DNA from: Talinum fruticosum
Taxonomy: Eukaryota > Streptophyta > Magnoliopsida > Caryophyllales > Talinaceae
Length of the DNA stretch: 64,000 bases
Assembly (NCBI GenBank): GCA_021018815.1
Contig: JAITYX010000104.1
Coordinates: 1,573,501 to 1,637,500 of the forward strand
Reading direction: 5' to 3'
Each line of letters starts with the position of its first letter. Positions within the stretch are counted from its first letter, which is position 1. The translations under genes and the position numbers were made by a program. Under the pieces are notes generated by a model, which was not told the origin of the DNA, did no database searches, and saw only the letters and a program-made list of their open reading frames with translations. Shown here in pieces: positions 1 to 10,410 of this stretch.

Positions 1-1292
1 AGTAAGTCTCGCTTTTCCAATTCATTTTTCAAAACAATGCTCTCGAAGTGAGAGACTCAAGTTTTCCTTTGAATTGAGAAGAATCAGAATTAGACTTTTC
101 TTCCAAAGTATAAATATGTTAGGTAAATCAACTTTAGAGAACTTGAGAAAGTATTCAATAACCTCATTAGGATTTGTCTCCTCGGTGTCCGAGTTGTCGA
201 GTCCGACTCAGATTCAACTTTTGAGTCTATTAGTGCCATCAGACACTTTGAGTCATCAAAATCTTCATCTTCCTCTCGATGAGTCTTCATCACTCCATGT
301 GGCCATCATAGCCTTCTTCTTCTTTTTGTCCATCTTTCTCCTTGGACAGTCTTTGACTATGAAATCTTTGCCGCCACATTCAAAATAGCCAAAGTTCTTA
401 GTTAAAGATAACTTTGAAGGGGAGGAATGTTTACCTTTTCTGTCCTTCTTATCTTTCTTATAAAACTCTTCCCTTGGCCTCTTCTCCCATTTCTTATACT
501 TCATCATTCTTTTGAAGCCTCGAGCAATGAGTGCCATGGGATCTTCCTCCGAATCCGAGGAACTCAAATTTTCTCCTCTCGCTTTCTAAGGCTTTCAGCG
601 CAATGTTCTTTTTGGTGCTGACCCCGACATCCTCTTATTCCCAATGGATTTCATGGGTAAGTAACTTCCCAATCAGTTTGTCCGGCTTTATTTAAAAGAG
701 GTTCTGAGCTTCCTCAATGGCTGTCACCTTGGGACCCCATCTTCTCTTGGGTAGACTTCTTGGAAATTTTCTGCACATTTCTTTATGGGAAATCTTTCTA
801 CCTAGAGATTTGAGATTGTTTGTAATCTCGGTGAAGCGTATAAACATCCGAGTGATGTTTTCTTCCGGCTCCATCTTGAACAGACTTATATTTGTGAAGA
901 TATTGACTTATCTTCGCTTGTCTCACTTAGCTTGTTCCTTCATATGTGTTGACAAGAGTGTCCCACACATCTTTAGTCGTGTCACAAGTCGACACTCTGT
1001 TGTATTCTTCTAAGCTGATGGAGCATATTAGAATGTTCATTGCTTTAAAGTTCTTTCTCAACTTTTCGACTCTTCATTGGGGTACTCGAACTTTGCCTTA
1101 GGTACAGGTCTTGTATCTTCCATCATCATTGGAATGTAATTGTCTTCTTGTATGATTTTCCAAACATCTTTACCGTTGTCCAAGTAGAAAGCATTCCATT
1201 AGCTTCTTCCAATGCACGAAATTTGATCCTTTGAACTAAGGTGGTCTGCTGGAAGATCTTCCTTCATCGAACTCTCCGTTGTTCTTAGCCAT
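1..1292 (-). pseudogene. Copia retrotransposon gag (N-terminal part, runs off window)
   Basis: This is the decayed Gag region of a Ty1/Copia element read on the minus strand. The start codon is at 1292-1290 (protein begins MAKNNGEFDEG), about 45 bp inside the primer-binding site. At 874-692 the reading has the UBN2-type Gag signature (EPEENITRMFIRFTEI, then a SLPKRW-like motif). At 567-265 comes a lysine-rich stretch with a degenerate CCHC zinc knuckle (YFECGGKDFIVKDCP, first Cys lost). Acidic SDSE-rich sequence follows, and similarity continues to base 1. Frameshifts and stops split it into several frames, so it cannot make a full Gag. The N-terminus and acidic linker resemble SIRE/Maximus-type elements (inference). 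Protease, integrase and RT would lie left of the window. Confidence 0.8.
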
Positions 1293-1337
1293 CTAATCTT
1301 TAGACCTTTGGATTGTTAGATCCTTTACGAAAGGCTA

Positions 1338-1349
1338 GGCTCGATACCA
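1338..1349 (-). other. Primer-binding site, initiator tRNA-Met type
   Basis: The minus strand reads TGGTATCGAGCC immediately inside the LTR. This is close to the usual plant Copia site TGGTATCAGAGC, complementary to the 3' end of initiator tRNA-Met. It fixes the element's direction as minus. Confidence 0.8.
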
Positions 1350-1351
1350 AT

Positions 1352-2676
1352 TGAAGGTTTGCTCTTGGAGAGTCTTAGTCACCCTAGATTGGACTCAAAA
1401 ATTATAAACTTAGAGATACGTGGAAACCCTCCCGGGCCGGAAAACCACGGACAGTGCTAGTCCAAGCACCAAGTCAAATCCACTATTTTGAATCCATAAA
1501 ATACAGCAGATCGACTCAACCAGAATTGCTCCCCTAAACAATTCCTTACAGAGTTTTCCTAGACTCGAAATTCCCTTATCCGATCTAGTACTTCCTAATT
1601 GAGGTAACCTTTACAGACTAAGGACAACTCAGCTAAGTTAACCCTTACAGCTCGGTTAAGGGACCTTAGTCGAAAGTAAGAAAGAGTATGCAACCGATTA
1701 CAAGACTTTTGATTATGTAATGTGTTTTAACAATAATTCCAACAATCTTCAAGTCTTGAGAGTTGGCTTCTATTTATTGATGATTAAACAGATTAGCCGT
1801 TGTGACTAAATTCTAAACGAAGTCCTTCTTGACCATTGTAACGGTTCTTCCGAGTTGCTCATAAAAGATCCGTTGGGATGTGAACGTTGTGTAAGGGCTC
1901 TTGGCTCCTAAAGGTGCTCCGATCAGCTGGTGATGTCCGAAAAGGTCGAAACCACCGTTGAGCTTAACGTTGAAGTTTTCTAGTTTTAGAAACAGACAAT
2001 CCCGACACGAGCGTTTGAGCCTTGTTCGAAGTAGAAAAGCCTTGTCTGCTGGTGATTAACGACTTGAAGCCAGGTACTTTTGTAATTCAAAAATAAGATA
2101 ACCTCATTTGGATAACCTACAAAAGTAAATAATTTTGGTTCTCAAAGTATAAAATACTTTGGTCCAAGATTAGGCACGAGATAATAATTTAATTAAGATA
2201 ATTAAATGCATAATTATCTTAGGCCTAGAAGGGTGGAATTTTCCGAGTCTAATATTCATTATACTCAAATTCCATCGAGTCGATCCTAAGAAAGATCAAG
2301 TTATAAGAGTGAAAACGTCGAGTATAAGCACTTGATATGGACAAATAATTCTCAAATAAACGTATCGACTTAAAAAGATAAATTAACACTGTAATTTACT
2401 CTATTTCAAGATATGCGATCGGAACTCGGATAAGAAGTGTTAGAGAGATTATTTGAACACGCGATAAATCTGAGTGATGTTTGAGTGACTCGAAATGTCA
2501 ATGTGAGAGGATAAACAAGAATGTGATTTACGAGTCGATCGGAATCGAATGAAAACTTATGCAGGAGTTTCTATAACACTCGAAATGACTTGTAATCAAA
2601 ACTTAGGAGGGATGAGGTTTATACACTGAGTCCTTAGGTAGTACTTAGAATGATCTAGATTCGAGTCGAGTCTTCA
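1352..2676 (-). repeat. Copia 5' LTR (family A), 1325 bp
   Basis: This LTR has short inverted termini: on the element strand it starts TGAAGA and ends AACCTTCA. It is bordered inside by the primer-binding site and the gag start. The same family recurs as a solo LTR at 42066-43206 (same orientation) and as a diverged plus-strand copy split into 6823-7115 and 31096-32225. Against the 42066 copy it lacks about 75 bp near its plus-strand left end and has about 270 bp extra around 1650-1935. The flank at 2677 is ACCAT, the expected target duplication, but its partner lies off-window. Confidence 0.85.
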
Positions 2677-3329
2677 ACCATCCTCATCCATCTTCATCTT
2701 CTCCATCCTCACTAGCCCTTCTCCCAATAGATCCGTTTAGATCTAACTTTAAATATCAACCCCGAGAGATTTTAAAGATATTTATAAAATTCTTAGCCTC
2801 TTTCATAAGTTGTTTCGGATATGCAAAATTCATTTTTCTTCATTTTGTTCATGTTTTGCTTCTATTTTTTGATATGTAAAATTCGACCTCTTGTTTTAGA
2901 TTTGACTTGTTATTGACACTGGCATTGGCATTGGGGCATGTTTTGTAGGGTTCAAGTAAGGACTTTAAAGAGGAAAAGGCGGACGGGGACAAGGAGACAG
3001 AGAGGAGATAGCGAGAAGGAGACGGAGAGCGAGATGGCGGGAGGCATCCAATTCTAAGTTTTAAGTTTAACATTTTTTTCAAATTTTAGTGTTAGATCTC
3101 AAAATTTCAGTTCTATATTTCGATTTAGTGTAATTCGATTTCTTTTTAAATTATAAAAATTCAAAATATGCAAGCTTGACTTTATTTGCATATTTTTCTC
3201 TATTTTAGCTCACTATTTGAATTTTCATGGCTACGTAGATGGGCCAAAATTCTTGAAACTTCTACTGCAAATTCATGTAAATTTATATCAATTTTTTCTA
3301 TTTTCGGTGAATTTTGGATGAATCGTTGT
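2677..3329. other. Unassigned stretch, possibly interior of a CACTA element
   Basis: No convincing coding region is visible. A CATCCTCATC-like pyrimidine run follows the LTR, and 2960-3050 is a GA-rich low-complexity patch on the plus strand that produces spurious minus-strand ORFs. Because a CACTA right terminus ends at 3567, this stretch may belong to that element, with the Copia element inserted into it. That is inference. Confidence 0.4.
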
Positions 3330-3567
3330 AATAGACCTAGTTTGGTTAGACCTTTTAACAACGGTTACTTTATAAGAACTCGTTGTAATAGTCATCACCT
3401 ATAACAACTACTCGTATTATGGAACTGTTGTTATAAATGGTCTTTGACAACAGTTGTAGAACCATTGTCTAAGATACTAATTTACAACAATGCTTACCTA
3501 GACAATGGTTGCTAACCGTTGTTAAAAGTCTTTTATAACCGTTGTTAAAGACCAATTTATAGTAGTG
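3330..3567. mobile_element. CACTA transposon terminus with subterminal repeats
   Basis: The stretch ends in TAGTAGTG at 3560-3567, the reverse complement of a CACTACTA terminus. The preceding 230 bp hold many direct and inverted copies of a motif like AACCGTTGTTAAAGAC/ACAACGGTT, the subterminal repeat pattern typical of CACTA elements. The other end was not found, so only one terminus is annotated. It is a different family from the CACTA element at 37364-43765, whose subterminal motif is TATTACTACGGTT. Confidence 0.6.
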
Positions 3568-4189
3568 AATATCAAAATTTAATGAGAAAGAACTGGATTG
3601 TGCCTTAAAAATGACCAATATTTACGCTTGTTTTCGGAGGGAGAATAGAGCTCATGGGGACATCATGCGGACTTCCATGTGGCATAATTAGATCAACGAG
3701 ACAGTTCAAATAGGACTTCCAAGACCTCATTATAATGTTAACATATGCCAAAAATGGAGTGGTTGAACTAAGCTTCTACATCCCAATAACTATCTCCCCT
3801 AGCCAATATCCACAAACAAATCCTTACTTTTCGACAACCTTTATAAAATACACATTCTCCGGTAAGCGTCTCTCAATTATGATTTGAACAAGTTGCTACA
3901 CATTCTCCGGTAAGCGTCTCTCAATTATAATCTGAACAAGTTGTATGAATGCAACTTTAAGCAGGAAAAATATTGCTTAAATTGTCGATCTACTACACGG
4001 GACAATTTCTTAGCCATGAAGTTTTCCCCACTTACAGACATATAGTGGCCTTAGTATTATGGGTGCCCTTCGAGTCTTCTTTGAATAATAACGTTTTATC
4101 TTACGAAGAATAACTATGAATAGAGAAACATCATCATCATCCATAATACATAATAAAATAGTTAAAATTAAGAGCAAATTAGCATAAAT
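3568..4189. other. Unassigned stretch left of the LINE
   Basis: This is the old insertion target of the LINE; its right-hand continuation is 33794 onward. I recognise no gene in it. It contains the 48-bp tandem duplication listed separately. Confidence 0.4.
3850..3944. repeat. 48-bp tandem duplication
   Basis: Two adjacent copies of a unit beginning ACACATTCTCCGGTAAGCGT start at 3850 and 3898 and differ at only a few positions. The period is exactly 48 bp. No function is apparent. Confidence 0.85.
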
Positions 4190-4375
4190 AACAATTGTCT
4201 ATGAGATTTCCAATCAAATAGTATCGTGGGGAGGGGAAATCGGGATACAACCCCAAACCCTCAAGATGATGTGAGAGCTAGTTTTTCAGGATGGATAGGT
4301 GTGTTAAGATAGAACTAACACCCACAGTGATTATATGGATGAGGAAGAAGCAATAGTATAAGCTATTGAAGGCCC

Positions 4376-5175
4376 TAACGAGTGGGATATAAGTTGAACT
4401 ATGTGCCTCCACTGTCACACAATGGTATGCAAATCCAATGCATAGAGGATGCGGACATTAAAACCAAGGTAGAGTTTTGGGCTTCATATATAATTTTCTT
4501 TTTGTTGGATGCTAATCCCCCACTGTCAGATCATGTTGGGGTTTTCCATATACATTTCAATTGTATATGGGGGAATAAAGGATTTGATGTAGTTGTTACC
4601 AAACAGGGGGTGTATTCATAGCTAGATTTCACTCCATTTTGGAACAAGATGAAGTTCTTAAGAATAATTTCATATACTTTGATAAGAAACCTCTTGTTAT
4701 GCATCCATGGGTTGTTGGCTAACATACTGAGAGGGATAAAATACGAAAAATCTCGTATGGACTAAGTTCCACAATTTGGACTTGAAATCTTAGAGCATAG
4801 AGGGTTTGAGCAAAATAGCCAGCCTAGTAGGGAGACCTCTTACCACCGATAAACATACTTAAAACAAGTCCAAAGCTACATTTGCTTAAGTTCTTATTGA
4901 AATGGACCTCAGTAAAGAATTCAAAGATGAGATCACTTTCATAGATTAAAAATGAGGGCCAATTTATCAACCAATTGAGTATGAATGGACACCTTTGAAG
5001 TATGAATATTGCAAATTGTATGGGCATGAAGTTGATAAAATGAAGGTGTTAGGGTCTATAGTAGAAAAGAAATAAGAGAAGAAACTAGAGAAGATCTTAA
5101 ACCTACATAAGAATAGCCTACAACTGAGCAAAATACTCAAGAACCACTTACGAAATAGCCCACTAATCAACTTGT
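4376..5175 (+). pseudogene. LINE ORF1 (DUF4283 / CCHC knuckle), decayed
   Basis: This is the Gag-like first ORF of a plant LINE, which binds the element RNA. Recognisable parts in order are LNYVPPLSHNGMQIQ and DADI near 4391-4470, NPPLS near 4515, FDKKPLVMHPWVVG near 4678-4720, the W-T-K-F-H-N-L-D-L block near 4761-4785, and the knuckle YCKLYGHEVDKM near 5008. That knuckle keeps a Cys and the His but has lost its last Cys. Such plant ORF1 proteins combine DUF4283 with zf-CCHC_4. Several frameshifts and stops interrupt it. Confidence 0.7.
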
Positions 5176-5214
5176 GATTGCGCTGATTATAATTGAGCAA
5201 CTTGTAACTATAAT

Positions 5215-6285
5215 ACAAGTTCCTTAATGTTACAGAACCACCAAATATGATGATACTGCAAAACAGTTTTGGGTCATTGGTCCCCGATCATGGATAACAT
5301 ATGCTTTTGGAACATAAGGGACCTTAATAGTCCAAATAAGCAAGTAGCAACGCGAAGCATGTTTGAGAGTAGTAAGTGCGAGTGTGATGGGCATCTTTGG
5401 AACCAAAACACTAGCTAATAAAGAAGAGGAAATAAAGAATTGCTTGGGACATGGTATAGCCGCAATTACTAATGCTACTCCACAAGAAAGAAGCAGATTA
5501 TGGGTGATCGGGATGCCAAGTGAGGTCAATGCTACTGTACTCGAAAGTCCATAGGCGGTTCATCCATGTGATTATGGTGGGTAAAGGAAACAAGATACTA
5601 GTTACTCGATTGAGTTCCCTAATGTTGAATAATGTTCTAAATGATGGAATTTCATATCATTTCCCTTTACTTGTCTAATTAGAAGCTAAACTCATAGGGA
5701 GGAAAATGAGTTTCAAATTTTTTAACATGTAGACCACTAGTCTAGATTACCAACAAGTTGTAAAGGACATTTTGTCAAACAAATGTGTAGAGACATCAAT
5801 GTTTCATGTGATCTAAAAACTAAAGGGATTGAAGAAACCATTGTAAGCACTTAATGCACAAAGATTTGGGGATATCCACAGGAAAGTGGAAGAGGCAAAG
5901 ACTAAACTTAACTAAGAATAGGAAAGCATGCATGATGATCTTCTTACATTTACCGTACCAAATAGAAATTGCAGCTATCTAGATCTTTGAAAGGTTGAGA
6001 AAATCTTCTTACTTCAAAAGACTAAGGAGACATGGCTTAAGTAGGGTGATCAAAATACTACTTATTTCTTGCTTGGCTAGCTGCTAAACACTACACCTCG
6101 GAGCCGAGGGGCTATTCAGAATGCGAAGGTGTAATGACTTATGAGTAAGACAAGTTGGGAGGCATTTTGGTTGACCACTTTTCCGAGTTCTTAGAACACA
6201 AATAGGCTACACAGGTTTTATTTATTAAAGCCATATTACAGGGATCTTATCTTAATCCTCAATAAAAGGTAGCACCAATCCCAAA
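5215..6285 (+). pseudogene. LINE endonuclease region, decayed
   Basis: The segment at 5363-5554 reads ASVMGIFGTKTLANKEEEI and then AAITNATPQERSRLWV. This matches the start of the APE-type endonuclease in plant LINEs, where an E-T-K catalytic block would be ETK; here it reads GTK, so the catalytic Glu is lost. The rest to about 6285 holds scattered in-frame fragments and many stops. The endonuclease would nick the target site during target-primed reverse transcription. Confidence 0.6.
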
Positions 6286-6289
6286 TGAA

Positions 6290-6822
6290 GAAGTAAAATC
6301 AGCCATGTTTAGCATTAATAGCACTAAGAGCCTAGGACCCGATAGCTATGAAAGTGGATTCTTCGAGCCTAGCTGGGACATTATGGGATAGGACATACAC
6401 AATACTGTAGGGGAATTCTTTTCTATAGGTAAACTACTTAAGCAAGTAAATGCCATAATTTTACCTATGGTACCCAAAGTTGGAAACCCCATCAAGCTTG
6501 TTGATCTAAGACCAGTTGCTTGCTGTAACTCTCTAAATATATGCATCACTAAGATCATTTGTAATATGTGAAAGAGTAACAAGCCTAATTTTGTTGAACA
6601 ATCACAAGGTGCATTCATAGGTGGCAGGTCAATATTGCAATATGTGCTTATATGCGATGATTTGATCAAATTTTATAAAATGAAAGGGATCTCTCCTTAT
6701 TGCATGATGAACGTAGATTTAAAGAAGGCTTATGACTTAGCCAACATGAAATTCTTAGAAGATTTGCTACTTGGTTGTGGTTTTCCCCACAAATTTGTGC
6801 AACTTATTATGAGCTGTATATC
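6290..6822 (+). pseudogene. LINE reverse transcriptase, N-terminal half
   Basis: This is an RVT_1 domain of the L1 type. It shows A-M-F-S-I then S-L-G-P-D near 6305-6340, ILPMVPKVGNP near 6460, LRPVACCNSLNI near 6510, QGAFIGGRSI near 6608, and MMNVDLKKAYD near 6706, where the first catalytic Asp (D-x-x-K-A-Y-D) is kept. It stops at 6822 after SCIS because the nested insertion begins. At the 5-bp duplication the reading continues as TPSFSI at 32231. Confidence 0.8.
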
Positions 6823-7115
6823 CGAAGACTCAGGTAAGAATCTATCTCTCAATAGTTTTAAATCAAGTCATTCTCACACTTTAGAAAGACTATCTTTAAG
6901 TTTTCATCTTTTTCGACCCACTCGAAAGCTATGCTTGAGTCAACACTTAGTTTTAGGTTTCGACCTACTTGGATTTAACTCGGACATACATCTTGCCTAA
7001 ATAATTTCATAAGTTCAACTTGTTATTTCAACTATATCATTTCAAAAGTCAAATCGAATTACTTCGTTAGTTCTAACATAAGCCACAATTATCTTAGCTG
7101 AAAATATTTTATGGT
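6823..7115 (+). repeat. Copia family A LTR, left part (solo LTR split by Tat element)
   Basis: The left part begins CGAAGACTC, where the family LTR begins TGAAGACTC, so the first T appears mutated. It is preceded by ATATC at 6818-6822; the partner is ATATA at 32226-32230 after the LTR end CTTCA. The left and right parts total 1423 bp, close to one LTR of this family, with no internal Copia region between them. It is therefore read as a diverged solo LTR inside the LINE. Confidence 0.7.
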
Positions 7116-9110
7116 TGTAGACACCTAATAAGTGTCGTCCTTTATCTAGTTATTTACGTGTTTTGTTTTGTCGGCCCGATGATGATAATCCTGAATCCTG
7201 TTTGTGGATTTCAATTCGGACTGTGATCGATCGGTGCAATAAGCCGATAAACCACAAAGAACCCCAACACCACTTAAATAGCCTTTTGACTTGGGTCGGT
7301 CCACAAATCCTCTTTTCTTGACCGTCCAAGAGCCGGGCTGAGTCTTTAGAGATTGTGGAGTCCCATGATGTGTGCCCAAAAATTCCAAGTGTAGAATACC
7401 ACATTCTACTTGCGTCCAAGTCGGATAAGGAGCTAAAGACCCGAAGATGATGTTAAAGCGTTGCATTTCATGATCGGGAGCATCAAAGTGCTGCGTTTTG
7501 AGTTTCACGAGACAACCCATAAGAGGCTAGAAGCTCTTTCCCTAAACGATGTCGTGAGGCCGGCACCCGCCTTCTAGAAGCTCGTGGAACGCTGCATTTT
7601 GAGCTTGGAGAGTTCTTAGAGGCATAACTAGGGCACAAAACCCTAGGAGGGTCCGGTTGGCCGGCACCCGCCTTCTCCATTTTAATCAGTTCTATCCGAT
7701 TATATCATTTTTCGATCCGATTATATCTCTTAAGGATTTGGCCCGGTTTTCTTTGAGTCTGTTTGGACGGCTGAATGTAAACAAACCCTAGGTCATTTGT
7801 AACCTAGGTCCTCTCCTATAAATAGAGACGTATGGCTCTCATTCCCATACAGACTTCCGGCTTAGCATCATGCTTGCAAAAAGCTAACTAGAATACTCTC
7901 ATCTAAATGTTACTCTGTCAAAATTGATCTTGAACATTCATCTTTTCTACTAACTACTCGCTGCATCCGTGCAAAGAGCTAAAGAATATTCAATTATTCT
8001 GATCTCTCGGGCACTCATTCAACCGATCATTACCACACCTTAGACCCGATTCACAAAACTAGCCCTTTTCTTCGAATTGTCATCATTACATTGAGAAATC
8101 CGGCGATGAGATCCGGATCGGCAAGGTGGGATAACCCGAGGGCCATATTTCAGCCTTCGAATGGTTATATTTATTTCTATTTTATTCACTTTCCGTATTG
8201 TGGTTTAAGAGATGAAATCACTTTAATATCCTCCCGACCGATGTAATCTTTTATTTCCCTGTTTTTCTTTCTTTTATCGCTTTCTTTACTCGCTTTCCTT
8301 TATCGTTTTCCTTGTTATGTTTTGGTTGCTTTAATTTTGTTTCGCATGTTGTATGCTTGCTTTCTTTCATCTTTATTAACATACTACTCGAACTAGTAAT
8401 GGCCATCTTCGGAGGGCGGAATGCAAGGTTCTCCCTACATTTTGTACCCTCTCCGCCGAATCCAATTCTCGGTTCAAGACCAATAGAGTCATCTTTTAGC
8501 CTCTTTCAGTCTTAGTTTTCTCATACTAAGATTGGAGGAGCAAATCTTGTTTTTGTTAGTTTTTCTTCCCTAAAACCGATCGGCGACCTCCTTGTTTTAT
8601 GCTTTATTCAACGCAAATCCGCATCTCGGTATTTTCCGGTTGCGGGAAAAAGTGGTATTAGGATCTGGATCTGCCCACCGGGCAGAGACCAAGGTTGGTT
8701 CCACCAGCCACGGCCTCGGCCGTGCCGGCCACCCCTAGGTACAGAGCTATCGCTTGCGCCGTAGGGTCGACCGATAAGGCTTCGATGCGAATTGGTGTTT
8801 TTACACCAATTTGGTCAGTAAAGCCTCATGGTAGAACCAAAATCCTAATATTATTTATTCCTTAATTAGAAAATAAGATCTCGGGAATTCTTAAAATCAT
8901 TCCAAAAATAAAATGATTAATAAAATCGGCAATCAAATCCGGTTTAATTCATTTCAACTCGATTTAATAAAATTTAAAAATCTTAATAAAAGGTTCATCC
9001 CAACATTCTAAAATCGACTTTCTAAAACCACCTTCAAAATCAATCCTTAAAAAAGAGACCCGACACAAGTGGGGAAGCACGGCGGGCCCCGGCCGACCGT
9101 GGTTCCTGCA
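7116..9110 (+). repeat. Tat element 5' LTR, 1995 bp
   Basis: It pairs with 29787-31095 over its whole length apart from one block. Bases of about 8147-8810 have no counterpart in the 3' LTR, where the sequence jumps between short similar motifs. A TATA-like CTCCTATAAATAGAGACG at about 7814, present in both LTRs (also about 30473), is the probable core promoter. Many scattered substitutions between the LTRs show that the insertion is old. Confidence 0.9.
7816..7826 (+). promoter_or_regulatory. Predicted LTR TATA box
   Basis: CTATAAATAGA matches the plant TATA consensus. It lies in the middle of the 5' LTR, with a CATACAGACTT start-like region about 30 bp downstream. The same motif occurs at the equivalent place in the 3' LTR (about 30475), so it is probably the element's own RNA polymerase II promoter. 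Confidence 0.55.
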
Positions 9111-9112
9111 GA

Positions 9113-9130
9113 TGGTGACTCCACTGGGGA
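9113..9130 (+). other. Primer-binding site, tRNA-Arg type
   Basis: TGGTGACTCCACTGGGGA lies 2 bp inside the 5' LTR. It resembles the complement of the 3' end of plant tRNA-Arg(ACG), TGGCGACTCCGCTGGGGA, with two C-to-T or G-to-A type changes. Tat/Ogre-group elements use this primer. Confidence 0.75.
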
Positions 9131-10401
9131 TAACTTTTTATTAAGAAGGCGAAACTTAAAAATTTGAGCGAGTGTGTTTTTCATGATGTGCTTGCATTAG
9201 GCATTTCGCATTTAGCAACCTTTGAAATAGTTTAAATATTGTTTTGGACCACTAGGAAAACTTTATTGTACCCATTGTTTAACCTTTTTTGGAGAGAGGC
9301 TCCCACTTGCTTCCTCGGCGGGCCCAACTAGGCTTGATTTGCCAGGGAGACATACCTCCTCCCGCGTAGCACCCACTCTTGGGCTAAACCCTTTGGTTCA
9401 CGAAGAGGCACCGAGATTCTGGTGGGTATCCTTATCCGTGCAACCCATGGGGGACCAAATTTTAGGCTATGTGTCACCATGTATCCAAACTCTTGAATTC
9501 TTAAACCATAGAACTTTTGGACTTCTAGGTTTTTCCTTCGGACTTCATTTGCATGCTTGAATGAGTGTGTTTGTTTTTATCTTCTACTCGTGAGCCTTTA
9601 GGAATAGGTGAGGAGAGCTTCATTTAGACCCTTGCATGGGTGAAAATAAAACACTTTAATAAATTTCCTAGAGTCGGTCCATTATGTGCATTTAGCCAAA
9701 AGTCAAATTGCCTTTTTCCTAATAGGGTCGGTCCTTTGTTTGCATCTTTCCGTGTCATTCCAAAAATTATCCGTCTAGTAGCCTAAGTAGTTGTTATTTG
9801 TGAAAGGGTCTTATCGGAAGTTCCCTTCTCTTATTGTTCAGTCCTTTTATTTTCTTTTACATTATCACATTTCATCTTGTATCATCTCATATTAGGTGAG
9901 TCCATTTGCATTAGCCAAATAAAATCATCTTATTAGATGAGTCCATTTGCATTAGCCAAATAAAATCATCTTATTAGATGAGTCCATTTGCATTAGCCAA
10001 ATAAAATCATCTCATTAGATGAGTCCATTTGCATTAGCCAAATAAAATCATCTCATGTTAGATAAGTCCATTTACATTAGACAAATAAAATCATCTCATT
10101 AGATAAGTCCATTTGCATTAGACAAATAAAATAATCTCATGTTAGATAAGTCCATTTGCATTAGCCAAATAAAATTATTTCATATTAGGATAGATAAGTT
10201 TTCCATTCTCATTTTGCATTTAGTCTAAAGTTAATCTCAAATAAGAAAACGCATTATCATATAGGAAGTATTTTATTGTCATTCATTTATCATATCATCG
10301 AGTGCATTCTTTATGTGTATCCAAATAAAAAGCATCTTTAGTCTCGTCGAGTCTTGCACTTAAGTCCCTCCTAAAGCGGCCTTCTCTTACATAGTCCTAA
10401 A
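9131..10401 (+). other. Tat element leader between primer site and gag
   Basis: This is a long untranslated leader with no convincing coding sequence. It contains the tandem array at 9884-10172. The short open frames seen here are not conserved Gag. Confidence 0.6.
9884..10172 (+). repeat. Tandem array, about seven 41-43 bp units
   Basis: Units contain GAGTCCATTTGCATTAGCC followed by AAATAAAATCATCT and differ by small indels (ATTAGAT versus ATGTTAGAT). Copies are directly adjacent, with no spacers. It lies in the Tat leader. Later copies carry TAAGTCC in place of TGAGTCC, so the array has two sub-variants. Confidence 0.9.
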
Positions 10402-10410
10402 CCTCATCCT

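Larger units (their letters stand above)
4205..6822 (+). mobile_element. L1-type LINE, 5' part (split by nested insertion)
   Basis: This is the 5' portion of a non-LTR retrotransposon. Its outer boundary is the 15-bp target duplication AACAATTGTCTATGA at 4190-4204, repeated at 33779-33793 just after an A-rich tail. The coding order is ORF1 (nucleic-acid binding), endonuclease, then RT. RT is cut at 6822 and resumes in frame at 32231. Both parts together total about 4.2 kb, shorter than the usual 6-kb plant LINE, so internal deletions are likely. Stops and frameshifts throughout make it non-autonomous. Confidence 0.85.

Noticed and set aside
5363..5554. Independent small gene
   Set aside because: It is the recognisable endonuclease start of the surrounding LINE.
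6635..7000. A single LINE ORF running to 7000
   Set aside because: LINE RT similarity stops at 6822. The rest of the open frame is chance reading into the inserted LTR.
9884..10172. CRISPR-like repeat array
   Set aside because: Units are directly adjacent with no unique spacers and lie in the leader of a plant retrotransposon.
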